From the NCBI GenBank assembly GCA_903915465.1, contig CAIWTA010000034.1:1-45921 (forward strand): a DNA stretch of 45,921 bases, in the 5' to 3' direction. The notes below the pieces were generated by a model. The model saw only the letters and a list, made by a program, of their open reading frames with translations, was not told the DNA's origin and did not search any database. This stretch comes from an uncultured Bacteroidales bacterium (lineage in GTDB: Bacteria; Bacteroidota; Bacteroidia; Bacteroidales; FEN-979). Of this stretch, positions 1 through 9,523 are shown in pieces. Both the position numbers and the translations under genes were made by a program. Position 1 is the first letter of the stretch; the number at the start of each line of letters is the position of its first letter.

Positions 1-1464
1 GATCCGTCAGATGTTACGAAATGCGACAGCTATACGCTTCCGGTGTTGACTGTAGGTGATTATTATACTGGTCCGGGAAAAACCGGAACGAAACTGCTTG
101 CAGGCGCTTCCATCACCAGCACACAAACTCTCTATGTCTATGCAGAAACTGGTACTATTCCGAACTGCTGGAAAGAGAACAGCTTCCTGGTTACCATCAA
201 TCCGTTACGTTCCATCAGCGGAACTATCAAATATTACAACACGCCAAAAACACCTTTGAACAATCTTACGCTTGCCCTGAAACAAGGACCAGCAACGATT
301 GCAACGAGCCTGCCTACGGGAAGTACTGGTGCCTATGCGTTTAATAATATTTGTCCGGGCACATACACCATCGAAGTTACTATCAACAATAAATCTGTTG
401 GAGGGATCAATTCAACCGATGCTGGTGCAGTAAATTACTGGGGTGCAGCCTTTGGGGAAATTGAACATGTTAAATTCCTTGCCGGAGATGTTGCAAAGAC
501 TCTTAATTTTATCAATGCAACAGATGCTTCTAGGGTCCAACGGTACTTTGTTTACGGAACCCCGTTCGACAAAGATCCCTGGTCTTACTGGAAAAAAGGC
601 GATAAGGTTCTAAGTAACAGTAACCCGATCCCTATTCCAACATCATTTCTCGTAACGGTCACGACATCTAATATTGTCAACTTTGATCTGTACGGTATGT
701 GCACAGGTGATTTTAACGGAAGTTTCGTCCCTGGGACAGTAAAATCGGCCAGTACAACAATTCAGCTTCTTTCTGAAAATGTAAAGAAGATCGGCGCTGG
801 CCAGGAGTTCGAATTGGGTCTTCGTACTTCTTCACGGATGGAAGTCGGGGCTGTTTCTCTAATCCTGGATCTCCCGTCTGATCTGGTGGAAGTAAGCGAT
901 GTTAGCCTGATTGGAAGCAACGATAAACCAGATTTTGCAATCAACGGCAATGCGCTTACTATTGGGTGGAATTCAACAACACCGGTAAGCACAGAGGTTG
1001 CCACGGATTTAGTGGTTCTGAAACTGAAGACAACGGCTAATTTCACTGAAGGCAAAACAATCCGCCTCAGTCTTGCTTCTGACCCGCTGAATGAATTGGC
1101 AGATGGCAGTTCAACGGTGATACAGGATGTAATCCTGAATACAGATATCATAGCTAATTCTCCTGTTGGAATGACTGATCAGTCTGGTAATAATGCCCTT
1201 ACACTGATCAATTACCCCAACCCATTCACTGAATCTACAACACTACGCTATACTTTGCCGGTTGATGGATATGTTTCCATAGAAATCCATGATATGATTG
1301 GACAAGTAATAAAAACGCTGGTTGACAAAAATCAGGCCAGTGGCACTTATACGCTAAAGGTGGATGCGCGTACCATGTCGCAAGGCGTGTATACCGCAAT
1401 CCTCCGGGTACATAACGACAATGCTGAAATGGTGAAAACCATAAAATTTGTTGTAAACAAATAG
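1..1464 (+). CDS. Secreted T9SS-sorted protein, 5'-truncated by window edge; dockerin-like segment, cohesin-like domain, C-terminal type A sorting domain
   Basis: Reading frame is open from base 1 (DPSDVTKCDSYTLPVLTVGDYYTGPG...), so the GTG at 43 is probably not the true start. C-terminus LINYPNPFTESTTLRYTLPVDGYVSIEIHDMIGQVIKTLV...GVYTAILRVHNDNAEMVKTIKFVVNK is a typical T9SS sorting domain. Confidence 0.85.
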   Translation, partial: DPSDVTKCDSYTLPVLTVGDYYTGPGKTGTKLLAGASITSTQTLYVYAETGTIPNCWKENSFLVTINPLRSISGTIKYYNTPKTPLNNLTLALKQGPATIATSLPTGSTGAYAFNNICPGTYTIEVTINNKSVGGINSTDAGAVNYWGAAFGEIEHVKFLAGDVAKTLNFINATDASRVQRYFVYGTPFDKDPWSYWKKGDKVLSNSNPIPIPTSFLVTVTTSNIVNFDLYGMCTGDFNGSFVPGTVKSASTTIQLLSENVKKIGAGQEFELGLRTSSRMEVGAVSLILDLPSDLVEVSDVSLIGSNDKPDFAINGNALTIGWNSTTPVSTEVATDLVVLKLKTTANFTEGKTIRLSLASDPLNELADGSSTVIQDVILNTDIIANSPVGMTDQSGNNALTLINYPNPFTESTTLRYTLPVDGYVSIEIHDMIGQVIKTLVDKNQASGTYTLKVDARTMSQGVYTAILRVHNDNAEMVKTIKFVVNK

Positions 1465-1480
1465 AAAAATAACGTTGAAT

Positions 1481-1512
1481 GGGGGGGGCGTTTTGCTTCC
1501 CTCCCCTTCTTC
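1481..1512 (+). terminator. Candidate hairpin terminator downstream of the first CDS
   Basis: G8 (1481-1488) can pair with CCCTCCCC (1499-1506, one G-U pair) over a 10-nt loop, followed by a T-rich stretch (ttcttctgttct). Confidence 0.45.
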
Positions 1513-1713
1513 TGTTCTAAGAGAATCTCGCAAGTTAATAATTCATAAATCGTCTCTTATCAAAAAAAGACATCACCAACTCCGGTATTTGCATACTTAT
1601 CAATTCCCGCGCATGATTGATCTTTCTTGCCTGATTTTGGGTTTTAGGCTTGTAAAAAGATTTATTACACGATCATTTGATTGCTTTGTTCCGATTATTT
1701 CAAATTTTTATTG

Positions 1714-1721
1714 TATCTTTG
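1714..1721 (+). promoter_or_regulatory. Bacteroidetes -7-like element TATCTTTG upstream of the cohesin/dockerin trio
   Basis: Exact match to TAnnTTTG in AT-rich intergenic DNA; TTG upstream (1686-1688) is at slightly long spacing. Confidence 0.4.
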
Positions 1722-2119
1722 GATATGGTTTTACCGATTCGTTGAAGGCTACACCAAACCGATGTTATAATTCATGCGAATTCCATCTTCTGCGGTACAT
1801 TACTTTTCTGATCAGAATAACTAAAAAACCATTGAACCATGCCGTATCCGATGACTGGAAAACATTGTGCTGGTTTGGAGATATGTTCGCCGAAATACTT
1901 GTCATTCCTAAAAAAAACAATATTCCGGAATTCTGCGATCCGCGAATTATCAATAATAAAAACTGCCATGAATTTGTCTTGATCAATAATGAAAAAGACC
2001 AGGTGTTCAGACAATATTTGACGCCAAAAAAATAAAAACACTAATTATTCATTTCATTCTGTAAACAGATCAACATAATATAACTGAAAGATATTTTAAA
2101 AAACCTAAAATTTTATTTT

Positions 2120-5100
2120 ATGAAAAAGTGTTTACTGTTTTTGTTCGCATTGATGATGATATGCGGATATGCTATCGGGCAAACTTACCTGACCGAATCT
2201 TTTGAGGGTGCTTGGAGTGGAACTCCCGCTGCGCCTATTGGATGGACAAGTGTTGACGGAACTGGGGCTACAAATAAGCAATGGGAAAAAGCAACCTATT
2301 CCGCTGGAACCTGGACACCAACAGGTGGTGGAACTTACAAACCTGCTGGTGCGGTAGATGGAAGTTCAGTTGCTCATTATAATGATTATAGTGCAACTGC
2401 TCTTCAGGTCGATAAACTGCAGACTCCATTGATCAATTTAGGCAGTTCCACGAATCCAAGGCTTGTTTTTTATTATTCATACCCATATTCATCCTGGTCT
2501 GGATCTTTCAAAGTATATGCTTCAAATAATGGCGGCACCATATGGAATTTATTGAACACTTATAGTTTTACTGGGTCTGTCACAACATGGACCAAAATCA
2601 GTATTCCAATCCCATCTTTGTACAAAGTTTCAAATGCTATGTTTTCATTTGAAGTCACTGCTGGTTATGGAAATGCAGATTTATGGTTTGATAATGTAGT
2701 AGTTGATGAAACACCTGCTCCTCTTACTTTAACAAAAACCATTAAATCATCCGGTGGGGATTATTCTACATTTACTGCTGCTATAAATGCACTCAACGAA
2801 GCCGGAGTGGGTGCTGGCGGTGTAACATTTAATGTTGATGCAAATTTTATTTCAACTGAGGATTGCCCTACTATAACTGCAACCGGTACTTCAGGCAATC
2901 CTATTGTTTTCCAAAGATTCGGTACAGGTGCTAACCCTCTTATTAAACCTACCGGCGGCACAGGCACTTCTGACGCAGGGATTAAAATTGCAGGTGGTGA
3001 TTATATCACCTTCGACGGGATTGATATTACCATAGCAACAGGTTCCTCTGTTGAATATGGCTACTACATCTACAACGCTTCCGCCACAAACGGTGCACAA
3101 TATAATACGATCAAAAACTCCAAAATTACTTTAAACAGGACAAATACATCATCCATTGGAGTATATCAAATATATGTAACTTCTCCCACTAGTGCGGCGG
3201 GAGCTAACTCATATAACAAGTTTTATAATTTAACAATAGAAAATGCTTATAACGGAATTTATTTACTTGGATTATCAGCATATCCTGATATAAATACTGA
3301 AATAGGAACTACTGGTAGCGGACAAACAACAATTGGCGCTGCAACGGCAAATGATATAGGAAATGGCTCATCGACGACTTATGGGATTAGAGCGGCTCAA
3401 CAATCAAGCATGAAAATATTTTCCTGTGAAGTAAGAAACGTAACTGGTACTTCATCTTCTTATAATGTTTACGGCATATGGCTCGATGGATTAAAAGGAA
3501 CAAACGCAATTTATCAAAATAATGTTCATGACATAAAATGTACCAGTACATCAAATGGTTCTGTTATAACCGGTATCCGGGCAGATGTTGCTTCCGGTGT
3601 GATAGCAAACATTTATAATAATTTTGTAAGCGCTATTTCTTCCGCAAGTACAACCTCAGCAACGACTCAATACGTCAGAGGTATTGCTTGTAATGTTGGT
3701 GCGGGAGTTGGAACGGTAAATGTTTATTACAACTCCATAAGGTTAGATTGTTCTGCTAATATTTCTTGCACTGCACTTTATACCCAATCGGGGACAATGA
3801 ATGCTGTTGATAATGTTCTTGCGAATTTCTCAACAACAGGAGCAACTTCGAAAAGATATTGTTTTTATGTTTCGAGTGGAACATTAACAAAATCAAATTA
3901 CAATGACTTTTATATTATTACGAGTGGTACAGGGAATAATGTAGGTTATTATTCCTCTGCAGACAGGAATACACTAGGAGACTGGCAAACAATTACCAGT
4001 AAAGATGGAAACTCAAAAAATGTAGACCCGGTTTTTTCTACTACTACTAATTTACATTCAGCCAGCTCTGATCTGGATGGTGCAGGAGTTACCATTTCTA
4101 CTGCAAACGGAGATGCACTTGATATAACAACTGATATAGATGGAGCTACACGTAGCGCCACACCTGATATTGGCGCCGATGAGTTTACACTTTCAACCAA
4201 AGTTCTTGGAACCCTTGTCTATAACCAGGCAAGTATCGCGAATGTAAATATCGGTACAAACAATAACCCGATTCTAAGAATTGATATACCTGTTACAGGC
4301 TCAACCGGTATCCTGAATTTAAATTCATTGGTCGTTACATCTTTGAATACAAATGATGCAGATATTGCAGCAAGTGGTGTAAAACTTTACCGTACCTCAA
4401 CACCAACATTCGGCATAGTAAATCCATTGGGAACAGCACAAAGTTTTAGTGGAGGGACAGTAACTTTCGGTTCATTAGGATATGATCTTCCTTCCGGCAC
4501 CACCTATGTTTGGGTAACTTATGACATAGCCCCCGGTGCAACCCTGGGTAATACTGCGGATGCGAAAATTCTTACCAATGCAATTAATATTAATGGTTCA
4601 ACTTATCCCGCAAGCGATCAAAGTCCAACCGGCTCAAGAACTATTGCTGATGACAAGGGGCTTGCTTCTGTCACGGTTACTCAAGCATCCATTGCAAAGG
4701 CAATAAAGGGTTCTTCAAATAATGAAACCCTTTTACTCGATTTCAATGTAACAGGCTTAACGGGTACACTTCCATTAAATTCAGTGGCCGTAACTTATAC
4801 AGGTACCTCCAGTACTGATATTCCCGCCAGTGGTGTGAAGCTGTACAGAACAGCAACGAATGTTTTCTCTACATCGACTCCTTTGGGCTCCGCCGTTTCA
4901 TTATCAGGTGGAATCGCAACTTTCAGCACTCTCGCATACGATCTGCCTTCAGGTCATACTTATGTGTGGGTAGCTTTTGATGTCGCTTCCACAGCAACAA
5001 CCAATAATAAAGTAGATGCGAAAATTGCTGTAAACGGGATGAATGTCAATGGAAACACGTATAATAGTATTGAAGATAATCCTGCCGGAAACAGAAATAT

Positions 5101-8100
5101 TTTCTACACCACATATCCTTTGCCATTTAGTGAAGTATTTGCGGGTTCCACTTCTTCTCTACCAACGGATTGGTCTTATCTGACAACAGGTTTCTCCCAA
5201 AGCACAGGATCACCATATCACGGGAATAATAATACTAATGGGATTTTTAAGAATCTCTGGAGTTCTGGAACGACAGCTAATGCTATAACACCCTTGATGG
5301 GCCCTATTACAGCAACGAGCATGCTTGATTTCGATTACCGGATCGTCGATTACACAAGTTATCCTACAACAGCTACTACATTAGCAATTCTTGGAACAGG
5401 TAATATAAAAGCAGAGATTTCTACAGATGGAAACTCATTTTCACCAGCCCTGACCATAGATAACACAAATCATGTAGTTTCAACAAATTTCGTGACTAAA
5501 TCCGTTAACCTGTCTGCATATTCAGGACAAAATGTATATATCAGATTTACTGCAACATGGGGAACTTCAGGAGATTATTATGTAGATATAGATAATGTCA
5601 GTGTTTATTCACCCATAACCATGTCTTATGTATCCAGCACGACAACCCAAACAAATACGAACCCTGTTCCCAGGGGCTTAACCAATCAAGAAGTTATTGG
5701 GATTCAGGTCGTAACAAGTGGGGCATTGCTTCCTCTTTCTATCACTCAATTCAAGCTTAATCCCAACGGGACATCGCTTTTAGCAGATATTTCAAACGCC
5801 AGAATATGGTCTACCGGAACAAGCTCCACTTTTGCAACTACCCTCTTATTCGGTGGGCCTGTGGCACCAAGCGGTACTTATACGATCAGTGGCAATCAAC
5901 CACTTGCTGCCGGAACCAATTATTTCTGGCTCACTTATGATATTCCTTCTGGTGCAACACAAGGTGATTTTATTGATGCCCAATGTACACAAATAACTGT
6001 CGGGGGTTCCTTTCAAGTACCGTTGGTTGCTGATCCGGGAGGCACCAGGCAGATTTATGCACCATACGCCCCTTTGCCTTATTCACAAGACTTTGAGAGC
6101 ACATGGATAAATAAAAACGGCTTACGGGATGTACCAGGTCTCAATTGGCTCAACACTCCTGCAACCGGTAACACTTCATGGCGCCGACAGGATGATGGCG
6201 CTTCGGCAAGCTGGTCATATCTTAGTGGTATGGTCGTTCCTTCCGGAAGCTCTTATGCGGCCAACTTTCACACTTATGGGGCATCATCCGGATCAGGATA
6301 TTTCGATCTTTATGTTGATATGAGTACGGTCGGTGATAAAATTCTTACTTTCACGTACCAGAATGCAACCGGGGCAGATCAATTGGACGTCTATCTTTCA
6401 ACTAATGGTGGAACATCTTTCGGGTCTGCACTCCTTTCTCTTGTTTCCGGTTATACATGGGCTCCTCAGACCGTTGCTTTGGGATCATCAACTTCCAGCA
6501 CTTGTGTCATTCGCTTTAAAGCCACTTCCGATTATGGTGATGATGATATTGGTATTGACAATCTTAGTGTTGTTGTTGAAGAACCTATGTTCTATGTTTC
6601 CAGCACAACTACCCAAAACAATGCTGGGAATGTTGCAGTAGGTTCAAATGATCAGGAAATAATCGGTATCCAGATCGTTACTACCGGCACCTTATTGCCG
6701 ATTAATGTTTCATCTTTTACTCTTACCAACAACAGCTCATACGTGGGCGATATAACCAATGCCAGGATTTACTATACGGGAAGTTCCAGTGTCTTTGCCG
6801 CCACAAACCTTTTCGGAACACAGGCAAACCCGCCGGCAAACTATAGCATCACCGGTAACCAGCCATTGAATTCAGGCAATAACTATTTCTGGCTGGCTTA
6901 TGATATTTCAGGTAGCGCTCATATTGGTGCCTTTGCTGATGCTCAGTGCAATTTAATTACTGTAGCCGGAAATCAAACGCCCACTATTCAGGATCCTGCA
7001 GGCAGCAGGACAATCAAGGGGCCTCTGGCAGGAACTAAAACTGTGGGTGCTACAGGTGCCGATTATACTTCACTTACCGGTGCTACCGGATTATTTGCTG
7101 ATATAAATATGTTGGGTTTGGGAGGTAATTTAACGGTAGATATTATCAGTGATTTATCGGAGGATGGTACCACTGCCTTGAACCAATGGAACGAATCAGG
7201 TGCAGGCAATTACACCCTTACCATCCAACCAGGTGAAGCCGTTAATAAAACCATCTCCGGATCTTATACAAGTGGCCTTATCCGCCTGAATGGTGCAGAC
7301 TGGGTAACTATTGATGGTAGTTACAGCGGAAGTGGAAAGTATTTATCCTTCAGCAATACCAATGCCGGAACATCAAGCGCTGTGATTTGGTTATCCAGTG
7401 CTTCCGTGTCGAATGGTGCTACAAATAATACTATTAAAAACTGCTATCTTTCAGGAAATTCATCAAACACTACCCTGGCTTGTATAGTAAGCAGCAGCGG
7501 GACAACCATTGGCGGTGTTGCAGAGGCTCAGAATAATAACAACACTTACCAGAATAATGTTATAATAAAATCTTTTTATGGTATCGCTGTCGTTGGTCCA
7601 ACAGGAAATGAAACCGGTGTATTAATCACAGAAAACACAATTGGCTCTCCAACACTGACTGATATGATCGGCTTGGCTGGTATCGGCTTATATCAACAGA
7701 GTGGCGTGATTTCCAAGAACAGTATTTCCGGCGTGACCACAGCATCTACTTATACTTCATCTGGTATATTAGTAACTGGAAGTACCAGTGATATTACGAT
7801 AAAGGAAAACACGATCAGTAATATTAAAAACACCAATGCAGGCGGTTATGGCAGTAACGGGATTCAGTTGAACTCCTCCTCCTTAACAGCCAACGTTACG
7901 GTTGTAAACAATATGATTTCTGACATTGCCTCTGTTGGATATTCCCTGGCTGGTGTCGCAGATAATGGTTATGGAATTATTGCTGTGACTGGCGGCGGTT
8001 ATAACATTTTTTTCAACAGCATAAATCTAAATACCAATCAAAGCTCTTTAACCGGTCTGCCTTCTGCAATAAATATTACTTCCGGTATTACTACTGCCGG

Positions 8101-9472
8101 GTCGATTGATTTGAGGAACAACATTTTTGCAAATACACAGACATATGGAACCAACAGGTATGCCATATACTGTGCCGCTGCTGCAACAGTGTTTACTAAG
8201 ATCGACTATAATGATTACTTTACAACTGCTACCAATCTGGGTTACCTGGGAGCCATCATCCTCGATATAACAGCATGGAGAACAGCTACAGGTAAGGATG
8301 CGAAAAGTATCTCAGCCAATCCTATGTTTGTAAGTCCAACCAATCTTCATATCAATACTGCTGTGATATCTCCTGTTAATAATACTGGGATTGAGCTGGA
8401 ATCCGTTCTGACAGATATTGATGGTGACTTGAGAAACAACCCTCCGGATATAGGTGCCGATGAATTCTCAAGGTCGGGACCAAAGACAGTTGCACCAACT
8501 CTCACTGCTTGTCCGGGATCGCTGATCGTGATTCCTGTGAAGGTTAACAACTTCAATAATATCGGCACAATTTCCCTTACCCTTGATTATGACCCTGCAG
8601 TTCTCACTTTCCAGAATATGGCTTCCACAACAATCCCTTCAACTTGGGAAATCAACGATACTGCGTCAGCCGGGAGATTTATCATCGGTGGATTTGGCCC
8701 CGGGTTCTCGTTATCTGATGGAAGTGACCTTTTCAACCTGACCTTCATTTATAAAGGTGGAATCAGCTCCCTTAACTGGTATGATGGCGATGGAAGTTCC
8801 TGTGAATATTCAGACGCAACCACTCATGATGCACTGATTGATCAGCCCCAATCAGATTACTATACAAACGGCGCAGTTTCGCAGTCACCAGATGTGAAAG
8901 GCCTCTTTCTATCGCTTTTCCTTGAAGGATTATATAATGGTGGCCACACCATGAGGAAAGCGCAGAACGAATTTGGCGATCAGTTCAAAGCCGACACCGC
9001 CGATGTGATCAAAGTTGAACTACATAGCGCTACAACTTACTCTGACCCACCTGTATACTTCGTTGCTAAAGTCAGCCTTAGCACAAGTGGCGAAGCAATT
9101 GTTTGCATACCAGCAGTGTATAATGGTTCCTACTATGTAACTATCAAACATCGCAATAGTATCGAAACAACAACTGCCGCTCCTGTTTCATTTTTCGGAG
9201 CTACTATCAGTTATCCATTTAATAAGCCATCGAGAGCCTATGGCGAAAATCTTACCGTTTTCGACGATTTCGTTGCTGCAATTTACGCCGCCGATGAAAA
9301 CCAGGATGGAATTATTGACGGAACTGACCTGTCGGAGATTGCCAACCTCGTACCAACTGCTCCCAGTGGTTATATTGCACAAGATGTCAATGGTGATGGG
9401 TTGATTGACGGTACAGATTTGTCAATCACCGGCAATAATGCTGATGCCGCTATAAATGCAATGGTCCCTTAA
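2120..9472 (+). CDS. Giant secreted mosaic protein (2450 aa): choice-of-anchor-J-like segments, parallel beta-helix regions, four BNR-associated N-terminal-type domains, cohesin-like domain, C-terminal dockerin-like module
   Basis: Signal peptide MKKCLLFLFALMMICGYAIGQ; repeated YVW/FWL(T/A)YD(I/V) domains; cohesin-like IPVKVNNFNNIGTISLTLDYDPAVLTF; C-terminal DENQDGIIDGTDLS...DVNGDGLIDGTDLS. Confidence 0.9.
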   Translation: MKKCLLFLFALMMICGYAIGQTYLTESFEGAWSGTPAAPIGWTSVDGTGATNKQWEKATYSAGTWTPTGGGTYKPAGAVDGSSVAHYNDYSATALQVDKLQTPLINLGSSTNPRLVFYYSYPYSSWSGSFKVYASNNGGTIWNLLNTYSFTGSVTTWTKISIPIPSLYKVSNAMFSFEVTAGYGNADLWFDNVVVDETPAPLTLTKTIKSSGGDYSTFTAAINALNEAGVGAGGVTFNVDANFISTEDCPTITATGTSGNPIVFQRFGTGANPLIKPTGGTGTSDAGIKIAGGDYITFDGIDITIATGSSVEYGYYIYNASATNGAQYNTIKNSKITLNRTNTSSIGVYQIYVTSPTSAAGANSYNKFYNLTIENAYNGIYLLGLSAYPDINTEIGTTGSGQTTIGAATANDIGNGSSTTYGIRAAQQSSMKIFSCEVRNVTGTSSSYNVYGIWLDGLKGTNAIYQNNVHDIKCTSTSNGSVITGIRADVASGVIANIYNNFVSAISSASTTSATTQYVRGIACNVGAGVGTVNVYYNSIRLDCSANISCTALYTQSGTMNAVDNVLANFSTTGATSKRYCFYVSSGTLTKSNYNDFYIITSGTGNNVGYYSSADRNTLGDWQTITSKDGNSKNVDPVFSTTTNLHSASSDLDGAGVTISTANGDALDITTDIDGATRSATPDIGADEFTLSTKVLGTLVYNQASIANVNIGTNNNPILRIDIPVTGSTGILNLNSLVVTSLNTNDADIAASGVKLYRTSTPTFGIVNPLGTAQSFSGGTVTFGSLGYDLPSGTTYVWVTYDIAPGATLGNTADAKILTNAININGSTYPASDQSPTGSRTIADDKGLASVTVTQASIAKAIKGSSNNETLLLDFNVTGLTGTLPLNSVAVTYTGTSSTDIPASGVKLYRTATNVFSTSTPLGSAVSLSGGIATFSTLAYDLPSGHTYVWVAFDVASTATTNNKVDAKIAVNGMNVNGNTYNSIEDNPAGNRNIFYTTYPLPFSEVFAGSTSSLPTDWSYLTTGFSQSTGSPYHGNNNTNGIFKNLWSSGTTANAITPLMGPITATSMLDFDYRIVDYTSYPTTATTLAILGTGNIKAEISTDGNSFSPALTIDNTNHVVSTNFVTKSVNLSAYSGQNVYIRFTATWGTSGDYYVDIDNVSVYSPITMSYVSSTTTQTNTNPVPRGLTNQEVIGIQVVTSGALLPLSITQFKLNPNGTSLLADISNARIWSTGTSSTFATTLLFGGPVAPSGTYTISGNQPLAAGTNYFWLTYDIPSGATQGDFIDAQCTQITVGGSFQVPLVADPGGTRQIYAPYAPLPYSQDFESTWINKNGLRDVPGLNWLNTPATGNTSWRRQDDGASASWSYLSGMVVPSGSSYAANFHTYGASSGSGYFDLYVDMSTVGDKILTFTYQNATGADQLDVYLSTNGGTSFGSALLSLVSGYTWAPQTVALGSSTSSTCVIRFKATSDYGDDDIGIDNLSVVVEEPMFYVSSTTTQNNAGNVAVGSNDQEIIGIQIVTTGTLLPINVSSFTLTNNSSYVGDITNARIYYTGSSSVFAATNLFGTQANPPANYSITGNQPLNSGNNYFWLAYDISGSAHIGAFADAQCNLITVAGNQTPTIQDPAGSRTIKGPLAGTKTVGATGADYTSLTGATGLFADINMLGLGGNLTVDIISDLSEDGTTALNQWNESGAGNYTLTIQPGEAVNKTISGSYTSGLIRLNGADWVTIDGSYSGSGKYLSFSNTNAGTSSAVIWLSSASVSNGATNNTIKNCYLSGNSSNTTLACIVSSSGTTIGGVAEAQNNNNTYQNNVIIKSFYGIAVVGPTGNETGVLITENTIGSPTLTDMIGLAGIGLYQQSGVISKNSISGVTTASTYTSSGILVTGSTSDITIKENTISNIKNTNAGGYGSNGIQLNSSSLTANVTVVNNMISDIASVGYSLAGVADNGYGIIAVTGGGYNIFFNSINLNTNQSSLTGLPSAINITSGITTAGSIDLRNNIFANTQTYGTNRYAIYCAAAATVFTKIDYNDYFTTATNLGYLGAIILDITAWRTATGKDAKSISANPMFVSPTNLHINTAVISPVNNTGIELESVLTDIDGDLRNNPPDIGADEFSRSGPKTVAPTLTACPGSLIVIPVKVNNFNNIGTISLTLDYDPAVLTFQNMASTTIPSTWEINDTASAGRFIIGGFGPGFSLSDGSDLFNLTFIYKGGISSLNWYDGDGSSCEYSDATTHDALIDQPQSDYYTNGAVSQSPDVKGLFLSLFLEGLYNGGHTMRKAQNEFGDQFKADTADVIKVELHSATTYSDPPVYFVAKVSLSTSGEAIVCIPAVYNGSYYVTIKHRNSIETTTAAPVSFFGATISYPFNKPSRAYGENLTVFDDFVAAIYAADENQDGIIDGTDLSEIANLVPTAPSGYIAQDVNGDGLIDGTDLSITGNNADAAINAMVP
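8476..8884 (+). other. Cohesin-like domain in the 2450-aa protein
   Basis: SLIVIPVKVNNFNNIGTISLTLDYDPAVLTF...SSLNWYDGDGSSCEYSDATTHDALIDQPQSDYYTNGAVS; aligns by eye with the four copies in the next gene. Confidence 0.75.
9292..9469 (+). other. Dockerin type I-like module (two DxNxDGxxDxxD loops)
   Basis: DENQDGIIDGTD and DVNGDGLIDGTD calcium-loop motifs at the extreme C-terminus. Confidence 0.8.
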
Positions 9473-9480
9473 TATTAACC

Positions 9481-9509
9481 GAATCCCCTTGTCGATGACA
9501 AGGGGATTC
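9481..9509 (+). terminator. Perfect intercistronic stem-loop (13-bp stem, 3-nt loop)
   Basis: GAATCCCCTTGTC-GAT-GACAAGGGGATTC is an exact inverted repeat, 8 nt after the stop codon and 14 nt before the next start. No U-tract follows, so it may be an attenuator or RNA-processing element rather than a full terminator. Confidence 0.75.
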
Positions 9510-9523
9510 AATATCTTAAAGCT

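Noticed and set aside
1475-2035. 186-aa ORF downstream of the first T9SS gene
   Set aside because: No recognisable family, begins inside the terminator-like G-tract, low-complexity AT-rich codon usage; probably intergenic.
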